Notes: generated from the sequence alone by a model not told the origin. Shown: positions 35,137 through 43,559, numbered from the stretch's first letter. The stretch is 64,000 nt of DNA from Candidatus Companilactobacillus pullicola (GCA_019116025.1 DXCM01000024.1:1-64000); one strand, 5' to 3'. Program-made: numbers and translations.

Positions 35137-35173
35137 TATATGTTATTTTTAACATATGTTGATTGTAACATAT
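35137..35173 (-). promoter_or_regulatory. Operator dyads upstream of the ArsR-CDF operon
   Basis: Two overlapping palindromes share a central half-site: ATATGTTA…TAACATAT and ACATATGTT…AACATAT. They lie 12-50 bases before the ArsR start, as expected for autoregulation by SmtB/CzrA-type repressors. They may also affect the divergent gene at 35241. Confidence 0.65.
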
Positions 35174-35240
35174 TATTCAGAGGAATAATATTGTGGTAGA
35201 ATTCGTTTATTGAATGTTAATAAATTGTGGAGGATCTGTC

Positions 35241-35999
35241 ATGTCAGATTTCATAGGAAATTATTCAGATCAAAAAGTAACCATTGATTTAAAGGACTTG
35301 GGATCGATCAATTACTATTTTCAAAAACCCAAGGAATACAGTAAAGAGTCTATTTTTTTAATAATGCAAAATCGGGAAATTATTGGATTAGGAATCGGAG
35401 ATCTAGACAATACCGAGACGGCAACTAGCTATATTGAGGTCGTGGTACCGGAAAACTTTATCGTTACAGATTTCTTTTATTTCTTAACTGAAAGAATGGT
35501 TCAGTCAGGTTATAAAATTAACGTTGACTATAAGATGAAGATCTCACAAGCATCACAGAAATTGTACGAAGAATATTGGCAAGAAGTTTTACCGATCTTG
35601 TCTGCTTTCGGATTGCGGACAACTCCGGTTAAGAAGGGGAAACCTCGTCACAAGTTTATGGCATCACTAGCAGACGTACCTTTTGAAATTGATTATCAAG
35701 GTAGTAAGGCAACAGTTTATTGGCAAAAACGGAATCAATTTTTAGTCAAAGCAGGTGCTATCTTGGTAGGGACACCTCCGTTGACCAAATCGGGTGTTGT
35801 TGGATTTGCTGGTAGGTTTGGATTACGTTTGCGCCAGGAACATCAAGATGAGATAGAGGATAGCGTTTTGACAAAGGATATTATTTTACGAAGTGTTAAT
35901 GAAGTAGGGACGTTTCTCTATTTTGCTGGAACTAATAGTTGGTTGCAGATGAAGTCACCATCAGGAAAAACATTGCATGAATTAACAGTTGAAGAATAA
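35241..35999 (+). CDS. Hypothetical protein with DUF4357-like C-terminus
   Basis: This is a 252-residue soluble protein. The last ~50 residues (DSVLTKDIILRSVNEVGTFL, then NSWLQMKSPSGKTLHEL) resemble the DUF4357 domain found at the end of some nuclease-associated proteins. The middle (KATVYWQKRNQFLVKAGAIL) may be a related unit. The N-terminal half is unfamiliar, and no nuclease motif is seen. The start was placed at the ATG behind GTGGAGGA, dropping 9 codons. It is a single gene divergent from the ArsR operon. Confidence 0.6.
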   Translation: MSDFIGNYSDQKVTIDLKDLGSINYYFQKPKEYSKESIFLIMQNREIIGLGIGDLDNTETATSYIEVVVPENFIVTDFFYFLTERMVQSGYKINVDYKMKISQASQKLYEEYWQEVLPILSAFGLRTTPVKKGKPRHKFMASLADVPFEIDYQGSKATVYWQKRNQFLVKAGAILVGTPPLTKSGVVGFAGRFGLRLRQEHQDEIEDSVLTKDIILRSVNEVGTFLYFAGTNSWLQMKSPSGKTLHELTVEE

Positions 36000-36213
36000 A
36001 AAAATATATATTTTTTTATTAGTAAAAATAACTAATAAATAGACCTAATAATTCAGAGATGAGTTATTGGGCTTATTTATTACCTATATGCAATAATATT
36101 ACTTAATATTGCTAATTATTATATAAAAAATCAAATACAAAATAATTCATTTTATTTTAAGAATATAAAAAATTATTATATTATATTAATGGCCAAATTA
36201 GGAAGGGAATATA
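36000..36213 (+). other. AT-rich intergenic region with weak terminator hairpins
   Basis: Two small dyads are present, TATTAGT/ACTAATA (36017-36037) and CCTAATAA/TTATTGGG (36044-36071), the second followed by a broken T-rich tract. The remainder is very AT-rich and probably holds the promoter of the 36214 gene. Confidence 0.45.
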
Positions 36214-38181
36214 ATGATAAGAAAATTTAGCAGAGTTAAACTTTGTTTAGTTTTATTATTGGTAACACTATCTTGTTTAGTTATTAATATAAGGAATGAT
36301 TCAATAACCGTTAGGGCCGATGACCAGACTGTAAAACCATATGCGACGCCAACCTCAGATCCAATTGTGTTCTTGGGTATTTGGTTTAGTAATGGATACT
36401 CTTTACAGCCGGAAACTGACTATTACACTCAAGTAGGACAATCAATTGTGGTACATACTTCAGCTAGTAGGTCTATTTGGACAGTCCTCACGGGTCCTGC
36501 TGATTCGCCTCATTACAGGTGGTTTAAATCAACGGATTATGGTGAAAATTGGAGCAGTGTTTCTGAAGCTGATGGTGGTCACCGTATGAATTTTCCGATT
36601 ACTCCTAAGAGTTCTGGAACAACGTGGTACCAACTTGATACGCAATACTACACTTTACTTACGCCCTATTTGAAGACACATATTTATTCCAGAGTAACAG
36701 CAGTCCATGTTAAAGATCCGGTGAACGCTACTAGTCTCAAAGTAAGCGCTGACAATAATTATATATATAATGAATCAGATTCAGATTTATCACAGAATTA
36801 TACATTTATTCATGCATACCCCACACCATCGGATGCAACAGGTAAGATCACTTACTCAGTAGATAAACCTGAGCTAGCTAGCTTTGCACAAGATGTTGAA
36901 AATGGTGGAACAACAAATAAATTAGTTGCTAAGAGCGGAGCTGTCGGTACAGTAAGGGTAACTGCTAAAATGCAAAATCCTGATGGATCAACAACGGTCG
37001 GTTATACTGATGTTAGAGTTGGCGGTGGTCTTGATGATCAAACTGTTGACGTTGGTCAACCTGCAACTTTCAGTATGCATGGTAGTATTGATGGTACTAA
37101 CTCCAATACTAGCGGAAGTATTCAAATTAAATGGTATAAATATGACAAAGATGGAAATAAGACTACTGTGGCGACAAGTAATAGTAGTAATTATAAAGAT
37201 TTTGTTGATTATACTGTTCCTAAGACAACGATGGATGATAACGGTACACAGTATCAGGCTCAAATAACAGTCTCTTTGTTGGGATTCATCCAGACAGACA
37301 GTTTAACGACTAATAAAGCAACGTTAACGGTAAAAAATAATCCTGATGTGTCGATTTCTAGCAAGATTGTAAATAATACCTATGATGATGGAAGCAATAC
37401 TTCTGATACTTTGAATAAAGTAACTAACAATGACAACATTTCATACGAATTTAATTTGAAAAACAATAATGAATATTCAATTTTGGCCAATGGAAGTTAT
37501 GTTGTTCCCATTCATAAAGGGACAACTGTAAATAATGTAGAATTAGATGGAAAAAAATTAAGTTCAGATGATTATACTGTGTACGATAAATCAGATGATA
37601 AAGAATCATACATCATTATCAATGGGATAGATTTTGATGAGCGCGCGCAATCACATACGATAAAAGTGGACACAACCGTTTCAGGTATAACCGATGCTGA
37701 AAAATTTGAATCAGTGCCTTACTATTATGGCAATGACTATGGAGGATCAATTTATCAAAGAAATGCGGATAAGCAAACAATAAATTATGTAAATGATAAA
37801 TTTAATGCGGAAGTCAATGATATTAACTTTGGGACAATAGAATATTCCGAAAGGAATAAAGTATATCACCGTCAAGATGATGACAATCTGCCTAATAATA
37901 CGGTTAATATTAGTGATCAAAGAAGAGATAAGAAAGCCATGAAGGTTTTAGTATCTCAATCTGCACCTTTAGGAAATGGAATGACGTTACGTTATTACCA
38001 AAATGGTAGTTATACTAATTTATCCGATAGTGATATTCTAATTAAAAAATTTGATCAAGATAATATTTCTTCGATTGGTTGGAATAGGGATGACGGTATC
38101 CTACTTTATATCGGAGATACAATACCAACAGCGGGCGATTATAAAACCGAATTGCGTTGGACTTTTGAAGATAGTATTTAA
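36214..38181 (+). CDS. Secreted WxL-like surface protein with Ig-like repeats
   Basis: The 655-residue product has a signal peptide (LCLVLLLVTLSCLVI, cleavage near VRADDQ). A ~130-residue Trp/Tyr-rich region follows, then Ig-like beta modules including a Big2-like segment (VTAKMQNPDGSTTVGYTDV) and DDQTVDVGQPATFSM. The C-terminal domain from ~EVNDINFGTIEY to GDYKTELRWTFEDSI parallels the end of the 31622-34024 protein. That domain fits WxL-type wall association, with WTF in place of WxL-AP. There is no LPXTG motif. GGAAGGG precedes the ATG. The role is unknown; adhesion is plausible. Confidence 0.78.
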   Translation: MIRKFSRVKLCLVLLLVTLSCLVINIRNDSITVRADDQTVKPYATPTSDPIVFLGIWFSNGYSLQPETDYYTQVGQSIVVHTSASRSIWTVLTGPADSPHYRWFKSTDYGENWSSVSEADGGHRMNFPITPKSSGTTWYQLDTQYYTLLTPYLKTHIYSRVTAVHVKDPVNATSLKVSADNNYIYNESDSDLSQNYTFIHAYPTPSDATGKITYSVDKPELASFAQDVENGGTTNKLVAKSGAVGTVRVTAKMQNPDGSTTVGYTDVRVGGGLDDQTVDVGQPATFSMHGSIDGTNSNTSGSIQIKWYKYDKDGNKTTVATSNSSNYKDFVDYTVPKTTMDDNGTQYQAQITVSLLGFIQTDSLTTNKATLTVKNNPDVSISSKIVNNTYDDGSNTSDTLNKVTNNDNISYEFNLKNNNEYSILANGSYVVPIHKGTTVNNVELDGKKLSSDDYTVYDKSDDKESYIIINGIDFDERAQSHTIKVDTTVSGITDAEKFESVPYYYGNDYGGSIYQRNADKQTINYVNDKFNAEVNDINFGTIEYSERNKVYHRQDDDNLPNNTVNISDQRRDKKAMKVLVSQSAPLGNGMTLRYYQNGSYTNLSDSDILIKKFDQDNISSIGWNRDDGILLYIGDTIPTAGDYKTELRWTFEDSI

Positions 38182-38205
38182 AGTACTATAAAAATATTAC
38201 AAACT

Positions 38206-38244
38206 TAAAGGGACGTCCTCATTATAAGGACGTCCCTTTATTGA
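38206..38244. terminator. Terminator between the WxL-like gene and the Cys-rich gene
   Basis: AAAGGGACGTCCTC / AAGGACGTCCCTTT is a strong stem with short T-tracts on both sides, serving two convergent genes. Confidence 0.75.
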
Positions 38245-38400
38245 TTAAATTGCACTTGGTGTTTTAGGACCGCAGTAGCCATTGCAGGCACATTTTTGAT
38301 CGTCGATCATGGAACAGTGACAGATTCCATCTTTACCTGAACAGTGGCAAGTGGAAAAACAAGTCATCCCTTGATGACAATATGGATTATTATCGGACAT
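38245..38400 (-). CDS. Cysteine-rich 51-residue protein, metallothionein-like
   Basis: This small frame is supported by an excellent AAAGGGGG ribosome site 9 bases before the ATG and by its composition: nine Cys and three His in 51 residues. Cys are at 8, 14, 18, 20, 27, 29, 37, 39 and 43, giving CHC, CHC and CAC pairs plus C-x3-C spacings (STCHCSGKDGICHCS; KCACNGYCGPK). There is no signal peptide or membrane span. Clustered CxC pairs indicate metal binding, as in metallothioneins, but the order does not match SmtA-type proteins. A metal-efflux operon lies 3.4 kb away. The function is inferred. Confidence 0.7.
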   Translation of the reverse strand: MSDNNPYCHQGMTCFSTCHCSGKDGICHCSMIDDQKCACNGYCGPKTPSAI

Positions 38401-38493
38401 TGAATTACCCCCTTTAAAATAATATCATACGTTGACAATGGTTAATTAGATGATAAAATTTTCACAACTTTATAATGTGTTTAAGGGGAAAAT

Positions 38494-39657
38494 ATGAAAA
38501 AGGTATCAGCTAAAACTTTGATTCTAGGCGCGTTCTTAGAGTCAGTCGGGGCTAGTTTTATTTGGCCTATCAATACGATTTTTATCCACAATTATTTGCA
38601 CAAGTCGTTGGCAGTCGCTGGAACGGTTTTGTTCTTCAATTCGATTTTAACGTTTCTAGGAAATTATTTGGGTGGAAAACTATTTGACCGGTGGGGCGGT
38701 CACAAGACCGTTATTATTAGTACATTAATTGGATTATTGGCATTAGTTGGTCTTATTTTTGACCATGGATGGCCAGCTTATCCAATTTTATTGCCAATCC
38801 TGGGTTTTGGCGTTGGAAGTGCCTTTACAGTCATTAATTCATTTGCAGCACAGATTGATGATGTTGACCGATATAAACTTTTTAATAGTATTTATATGGG
38901 GACCAACCTAGGAAATGCGATTGGAACAGCGTTAGGTGGGTATATTGCAGGAGTTCAAATGACCTTAGTTTTTGTGGCTAATTTTTTCTTTTTGACGCTT
39001 TTCTTCCTATTAGTAATATTTGGATACAATAATCGGGAAGTCATAACAAAAAATGATGTTCAAGACGAAGTTCGAGAGGTAAGAAAAACTAAGTTACAAC
39101 CAGGAGTTGGTCTGATTGCCTTGTTCTTAGGGGCCTCGTGGCTAGCATATTCGCAATGGAGCAGTAATATATCAGCTCACCTGACTAATCTAGGGATTCC
39201 AGTCAGTCGCTACAGTCTTTTGTGGACCATTAATGCGGTAGTGATCGTCTTAGTATTGCCATTGATCAATCGGTTAGTTGAAAATAAAGAATGGTTTAAA
39301 CGAATACAGATTCCACTTGGAGTGGTCTTGTTCATTGCAGCGTTTGCTTCAATTATTAGTGCCAAAGTTTATTTAGCTTTTGTTATGGGAATGATCGTCT
39401 TAACTTTAGGGGAAACCTTAGTTTATCCAGGAATCCCAGCTATGGTCAGTGAATCGACACCTAAGTCGGAAGCCGGGCGTTATCAAAGTTTGTTGAGTAT
39501 GTCATCGACATTTGCCAGAGCAATTGGGCCTTTAGTTGGTGGTTTGATTGTGGAAAATGGTTCTTACAATCTACTATATTTAGTTGCGATAGGTATTTTG
39601 ATAGTGTCACTAGTTATTTTACATTTCGGTCATAAAAAATTACTTACTAACAACTAG
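38494..39657 (+). CDS. MFS transporter
   Basis: The 387-residue, 12-span major facilitator has motif A in the loop after TM2 (GGKLFDRWGGHKTVI) and a YttB/multidrug-like C-half (GLIVENGSYNLLYLVAIGILIV). The substrate cannot be predicted. AAGGGGAAAAT precedes the ATG. The stop overlaps the stop of the convergent gene in CTAG. Confidence 0.87.
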   Translation: MKKVSAKTLILGAFLESVGASFIWPINTIFIHNYLHKSLAVAGTVLFFNSILTFLGNYLGGKLFDRWGGHKTVIISTLIGLLALVGLIFDHGWPAYPILLPILGFGVGSAFTVINSFAAQIDDVDRYKLFNSIYMGTNLGNAIGTALGGYIAGVQMTLVFVANFFFLTLFFLLVIFGYNNREVITKNDVQDEVREVRKTKLQPGVGLIALFLGASWLAYSQWSSNISAHLTNLGIPVSRYSLLWTINAVVIVLVLPLINRLVENKEWFKRIQIPLGVVLFIAAFASIISAKVYLAFVMGMIVLTLGETLVYPGIPAMVSESTPKSEAGRYQSLLSMSSTFARAIGPLVGGLIVENGSYNLLYLVAIGILIVSLVILHFGHKKLLTNN

Positions 39658-40007
39658 CTATCAAAGTGTTTAATGGAAATTACATGAGAATTCCACAAAT
39701 AGGGGCCAAAGTGATTATAGGATATAAAAATACCCAAACTATTTTTCTCATCTAATGAAGCGACTAGATAACTTGTTTTACCATCCGAACCCTGAAAGTC
39801 AGTGATGTTCTTTACTTTTTTGTAATGATGTTTTTGTAAAAAGGATTTGGTTTCTTGATTAGCAGTTTTATAAAGGAGTTTGCCATTGTTCAGTTCAGAA
39901 TTAATAGTACTTTCGACTTGAAGTGTGTAAGAAATCTCAGGAATAATGAAGAGAACCGAAACGATTGTGATTAAAATAGTAAAAAATGCTAAGATAAATT
40001 TTTTCAA
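39654..40007 (-). CDS. Hypothetical membrane-anchored protein with TTG start
   Basis: I do not recognise this 117-residue protein. It has an N-terminal hydrophobic anchor (KFILAFFTILITIVSVLFII) and an extracytoplasmic region with TANQETKSFLQKHHYKKVKN and SYLVASLDEKNSLGIFISYNHFGPYLW. The start is a TTG 7 bases after AAGGAG. It could be a small secreted or membrane-tethered protein. Its stop overlaps that of the MFS gene. Confidence 0.6.
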   Translation of the reverse strand: MKKFILAFFTILITIVSVLFIIPEISYTLQVESTINSELNNGKLLYKTANQETKSFLQKHHYKKVKNITDFQGSDGKTSYLVASLDEKNSLGIFISYNHFGPYLWNSHVISIKHFDS

Positions 40008-40086
40008 TATTTGCTCCTTAGGATACAGTCCTTGCTGATAATATTATCTAGTATTTACAAAAAATCTAAAAGTGATTTAGACAAAT

Positions 40087-40135
40087 AAAAAACTCTTTAA
40101 TTATTAAGATCATTAGATCTAATAACTAGGGAGTT
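40087..40135 (-). terminator. Terminator of the DUF3862-like gene
   Basis: On the minus strand AAACTCCCTAGTTATTAGATC pairs imperfectly with GATCTTAATAATTAAAGAGTTT, followed by a T-run. It lies just after the 40154 stop. Confidence 0.7.
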
Positions 40136-40153
40136 TCTTCATTTTATAGTGGT

Positions 40154-40801
40154 TTATTTTAAATTAACTTGTGCTTTAGCAATGACTTGATTATCGGATA
40201 ACTTAATATCAATTGAAGCATTTTGACTAGGGTCCGCTTCAGACAAATCGGATACATATGTTAATGTTCTAACTCCATTAATATCGGAGTAGTCATCTGG
40301 ATCGCCAAGTACACTGATAACATGATTGTAATTGTCGCCATTTTCAATTTTTTCGTAGTCCGCTAGGGTTAAACTCTTTTCACGATCAATATCGAGTCCT
40401 TGAATGGATTTTGATTTAGCAATATCTTTGAAAAAGGTGATTTGAATCATCACTTGATTGCTATTGTTGGTTTTATTCCATGTAGCAATGACGTCTCTAC
40501 CTCTTTTATCCATCGTTTGAGTTTCCGTAGGGTTTCCGAGGAGTTGAATAACATTCTTTCGAGAATAACCTTTTTTACCAGTTTTAATTGAATCATATTT
40601 AGCAACTAAGGAAGGATTCTTTTCAGCCTGTTTTCTTTCTGCCTGGTCTTTTCGCTGTTCAAGATTAGCTTGATCGGCCTCATCTTGATAGTAGAAATTG
40701 TTGGCGAGGTATGTAGTGGTTGATACAACAGCAATAATAGAAAGAATCGTGATCCAGAACCAATTTCTTCTGTAAAAAGGTTTCTTTTCATTTTCACTCA
40801 A
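40154..40801 (-). CDS. Membrane-anchored protein with two DUF3862/BamE-like repeats
   Basis: The 215-residue product has an N-terminal span (WFWITILSIIAVVSTTTYLA), a charged linker and two related repeats. Each begins with a Tyr/Lys segment and a glycine-rich turn: KGYSRKNVIQLLGNPTE and ENGDNYNHVISVLGDPDDY. This is the SmpA/OmlA- and BLIP-like DUF3862 fold of Gram-positive surface proteins. The start is a TTG 9 bases after GGAGGT; the longer frame runs through that ribosome site. The function is unknown, and a role in protein or envelope binding is possible. Confidence 0.75.
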   Translation of the reverse strand: MSENEKKPFYRRNWFWITILSIIAVVSTTTYLANNFYYQDEADQANLEQRKDQAERKQAEKNPSLVAKYDSIKTGKKGYSRKNVIQLLGNPTETQTMDKRGRDVIATWNKTNNSNQVMIQITFFKDIAKSKSIQGLDIDREKSLTLADYEKIENGDNYNHVISVLGDPDDYSDINGVRTLTYVSDLSEADPSQNASIDIKLSDNQVIAKAQVNLK

Positions 40802-40901
40802 TATTTCTGTACCTCCATCTATATTCAGTATTTTACTAGTATTTACTGAAAATGGCATTCTAGATGCATTAAAATTTTCATGACGGAAGTAGACTTATAA
40901 T

Positions 40902-40930
40902 TTGCTAAATTGAGCAAAATTAGATATTAT
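40902..40930 (+). promoter_or_regulatory. ssrA promoter
   Basis: TTGCTA and TATTAT are separated by 17 bases, placing the start about 10 bases before the mature tmRNA 5' end. Confidence 0.7.
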
Positions 40931-40947
40931 ATTTAGTGGACACCAAT

Positions 40948-41310
40948 GGGGGTGTTCTGGATTCGACATGTGTAGTAGCGTGTGAGTTGCACTTAGGGCC
41001 TTGCGTCCCTTTAAAACGCACAGTTTATTATAACTGCAAAAAATAATAATTCTTACGCATTAGCTGCCTAAAAACAGTCTAAGCGTGATCCAGTCTAACT
41101 TCGCCCAAGGGTTGGAAATGGGTCTCAAATTAATTGGGCTACGTTTGACTACGCATTCTGAATAGTTAAAAAGAGATTAATCAGGATAGCCGCTGTGGCT
41201 AGCCGAGTTGTATGGCGTTCATGGTGGCGAAATTATAAATAATACAACTATGAGTGTAGAAGCTTGCATAGCATTACGCTTGGACAGGGGTTCAATTCCC
41301 CTCACCTCCA
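40948..41310 (+). ncRNA. ssrA: tmRNA (ssrA)
   Basis: This RNA rescues stalled ribosomes and tags the nascent peptide. The 5' end GGGGGTGTTCTGGATTCGAC pairs with the 3' acceptor strand CACCTCC in a 7-bp stem, and the T-arm GGGGTTCAATTCCCC lies next to it. CCA is not encoded. The resume codon is GCA at 41036, giving the tag AKNNNSYALAA and a TAA at 41069. The length of ~363 bases is normal. A strong terminator follows, and the region after it contains foreign-looking remnants, as tmRNA genes are common integration sites. Confidence 0.97.
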
Positions 41311-41318
41311 TAAAGCAA

Positions 41319-41367
41319 AGAAGACGATTATATCAGGTCAATAAATCTTGATATAATCGTCTTTTTG
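41319..41367 (+). terminator. Terminator after ssrA
   Basis: AAGACGATTATATCA pairs with TGATATAATCGTCTT and is followed by TTT, starting ~10 bases after the mature 3' end. Confidence 0.9.
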
Positions 41368-41387
41368 CTTTTATAAAATTGTATTAG

Positions 41388-41444
41388 AAGTACCAAATGA
41401 ATCAATTAGTCGGTCAAATGGTCGGTCAAAAATCCCAAAATTAA
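41388..41444 (+). pseudogene. Possible integrase C-terminal scar
   Basis: A short open stretch after ssrA reads KYQMNQLVGQMVGQKSQN then stop. It includes a tandem GTCGGTCAAA repeat (41409-41418 and 41421-41430). Tails of this LVGQ-like kind occur, as I recall, at the C-terminus of some lactobacillar phage integrases, and tmRNA genes are frequent attachment sites. No upstream integrase body remains, so this is a tentative remnant. Confidence 0.3.
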
Positions 41445-41616
41445 TTTTGGTGCACACTGTGAATTTAAAGTATTTACTACTAAAATTTCAAAAACGAAGT
41501 TGCTTAAAAATGAAGGAAAAGTTATTCTTTAAGAGATCAGTAATCTTATTTTTAAAGTTGATAAAAATAAGTGGATTTCTAATTTTGAAATGTTGATGTA
41601 TCAGACTTTTCTTAGT
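41445..41616 (+). other. AT-rich stretch upstream of the CRISPR relic
   Basis: One frame reads TTKISKTKLLKNEGKVIL then stop and continues EISNLIFKVDKNKWISNFEM. It could be decayed coding sequence or simply an AT-rich leader. Nothing is recognisable. Confidence 0.3.
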
Positions 41617-41706
41617 GTGCTCCCCATATACATGGGGATGATTCTATTTATATTCCACAATCAATTACGACATTTAAGTGTTCCCCATATACATGGGGCG
41701 ATGAGT
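41617..41706 (+). CRISPR. Type I-E-like CRISPR relic (two repeats, one spacer)
   Basis: Two 29-base repeats at 41617-41645 and 41678-41706 share GTGYTCCCCATATACATGGG and the palindrome CCCCATATACATGGGG. They are separated by a 32-base spacer (41646-41677). A 29+32 unit and this repeat type match subtype I-E arrays of lactobacilli. The second repeat diverges after GGGG, as trailer-end repeats do. No cas gene is present in the window, so this is an orphan remnant. A frame that crosses it is not a gene. Confidence 0.75.
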
Positions 41707-41737
41707 TCATTTTTAACTTGTAGTAATTATGCCAAAA

Positions 41738-41793
41738 TAAAAAAAGATGCCTATGTCAAAACACTAAATGCTTTGATATGGGCGTCTTTTATT
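41738..41793. terminator. Terminator of the YitT gene
   Basis: AAAAGATGCCTATGTCAAA pairs with TTTGATATGGGCGTCTTTT. On the minus strand it is followed by a T-rich run, just after the YitT stop. Confidence 0.8.
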
Positions 41794-42391
41794 GTTGTGC
41801 AATGCGTCGTTGATGGAAAATACCGAAACCTTTGATTGCGAGGCTAGAGATACCAACTGACATAACAGCTAGTAGGAAAGAAATTAAATCGTTTAATGCG
41901 AAGTTTCCTAAACAAACAAATCCATCAATAATGAATAAACTAATATATTTATCAATGCCAAAATTTTTGTGGATGATCATCGGTGGAACAGTTGTCCCTC
42001 CACTAGACATATTAAGAGTATAAAGTATTGCCAAACCAATTCCGAAAATAATACTTCCTACTATAATAGAGATTACTCGATTATTAGGAATTAGATTATA
42101 AACTGGAGTGATATATAACAAAATTGGGAGAGTGAAACTTCCAATTGCTAATTTGACGGTCGTTTGTCGATCTAAATGTACGTAAGCCAGTACTAACATC
42201 ACAATATTTATGAAAAGAACCGAGATGAATGTTGGGATTTTCCATCCTGCTTGTAGCAAGATAGCGATACCTGTAGCACCACCAGCCGCTATACTATGCG
42301 GTTCGAAGAACATATTAAGACTAAATGCGATAAGTTCCAAAGCAACTAACATTATTAGTAGTTTTGCGGACGTTCTCTTTTTATTCTTCAT
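41789..42391 (-). CDS. YitT-family membrane protein, short form
   Basis: The 200-residue protein has about five or six spans and the YitT signatures NMFFEPHSIAAGGATGIAILL, VLFINIVMLVLAY and NMSSGGTTVPPMII. Most YitT proteins are ~280 residues with a C-terminal DUF2179 domain; here the frame ends after the membrane part. The function of the family is unknown. No ribosome site precedes the ATG, and TATA-rich sequence lies directly before it, so translation may be leaderless or the start is misplaced. Confidence 0.83.
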   Translation of the reverse strand: MKNKKRTSAKLLIMLVALELIAFSLNMFFEPHSIAAGGATGIAILLQAGWKIPTFISVLFINIVMLVLAYVHLDRQTTVKLAIGSFTLPILLYITPVYNLIPNNRVISIIVGSIIFGIGLAILYTLNMSSGGTTVPPMIIHKNFGIDKYISLFIIDGFVCLGNFALNDLISFLLAVMSVGISSLAIKGFGIFHQRRIAQQ

Positions 42392-42608
42392 GTATACTAA
42401 TATACCATGAATATATAGGAAAGAACAGGTAAAGGTACTGGATACCTAAAAATAAAATAAATAATTATGTTTCATAAGTATTACTAAAATTACATTATTC
42501 TCTTAAATTGTAACTTTGTGGTTGCTTTCATGTAACACTGAGCTGTTAGTATAGCACCATAGCAAATGAGAGCTAAACAAATTTAAAAATTAAGGATGTA
42601 ATTAATTC

Positions 42609-43361
42609 ATGAAAAAAGTTTTATCTATCGCTTTATTAAGTACAGTAGCATTAGCAGGAGTATTCACTTCAACAAATACTGCTCAAGCCGCAGTTTCAAC
42701 TGGTAACAACCAAGTTAAAGTTGAAAAAGGTGATACTTACAAGAGCATTGCTGAAGCTAACGGAATTAGTATTTCCGCACTTGAACAAGCAAATGGCCGT
42801 GAAGTTGGCGGATTTGACTTGATTTTCCCAGGAGATGTTATTACATTACCTGGTTCAACAACTACTACAACTGATAATACAACAACACAATCATCACAAA
42901 ATGTATTACCAACAAATACAACATCAACAGATACTAATACACAGACAGCACAAGATACAATTTCACAAGCTAATACACAAAACACAACACAAGATACAAG
43001 TGCTCAACAATCAACAACTCAAAGTACAACAGATACAAGCTCACAAGCTGTGACACAAGCTGTTTCTACACAAACAACAAGCACAACATCAACAGCCAGT
43101 GGTACATTTAAGATCAGTTTCTATGATCCATCTGTTCTAGGTTCAAATATGGGTTATGGTGGTGTTGCTGCCAACCTTTCAGTATTCCCTAAGGGTACAC
43201 AACTAAAGATTACTTTAGCTGACGGAACCGTACTTTACAGAACTGTTAATGATACAGGAACATTTGCTAACTCAAATTCACAACAATTGGATGTTGCTAT
43301 GCCTAGTTCATCAATTCCTTCATATGGTGTAACTACAGCTTCTGTTGAAGTAATTTCTTAA
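42609..43361 (+). CDS. Secreted LysM protein with 3D/RlpA-like C-terminal domain
   Basis: The 250-residue product has a signal peptide cut after AQA (MKKVLSIALLSTVALAGVFT…). A LysM domain (VKVEKGDTYKSIAEANGISI, ~38-80) binds peptidoglycan. A Thr/Gln/Ser-rich linker of ~80 residues follows. The C-terminal ~75 residues (ISFYDPSVLGSNMGYGGVAAN, YRTVNDTGTFAN, QLDVAMPSS) form a double-psi beta-barrel domain of the 3D/RlpA kind seen in wall-lytic or resuscitation-type proteins. AAGGATG precedes the ATG. Enzyme activity is not certain. Confidence 0.85.
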   Translation: MKKVLSIALLSTVALAGVFTSTNTAQAAVSTGNNQVKVEKGDTYKSIAEANGISISALEQANGREVGGFDLIFPGDVITLPGSTTTTTDNTTTQSSQNVLPTNTTSTDTNTQTAQDTISQANTQNTTQDTSAQQSTTQSTTDTSSQAVTQAVSTQTTSTTSTASGTFKISFYDPSVLGSNMGYGGVAANLSVFPKGTQLKITLADGTVLYRTVNDTGTFANSNSQQLDVAMPSSSIPSYGVTTASVEVIS

Positions 43362-43383
43362 TAAAAATTGAATATTAATAAAT

Positions 43384-43420
43384 GGATTGGGGTCTTTAAT
43401 TAGACTTCAATCTTTTTTTG
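43384..43420 (+). terminator. Terminator after the LysM gene
   Basis: GATTGGGGTCT / AGACTTCAATC (11 bp with two G-T pairs) is followed by seven T residues. Confidence 0.85.
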
Positions 43421-43559
43421 TTCCAGAAATGAATTTAAAACGACAAAAATTTGTATACGATTCGTCGCTCAAATATAGGACCTAATAATTAATTCTTTGT
43501 TTTATACATAATATACTTAATTTGTTAATTATAAATATTTAGATTTGGAGTGAATCGCT

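Noticed and set aside
41590-41835. 81-codon plus-strand open frame after ssrA
   Set aside because: It runs through the CRISPR repeats, the YitT terminator and the end of the YitT gene, has no ribosome site, and is best explained as chance.
42737-43053. Two open frames overlapping the LysM gene on either strand
   Set aside because: They are low-complexity shadows of the Thr/Gln/Ser-rich linker codons.
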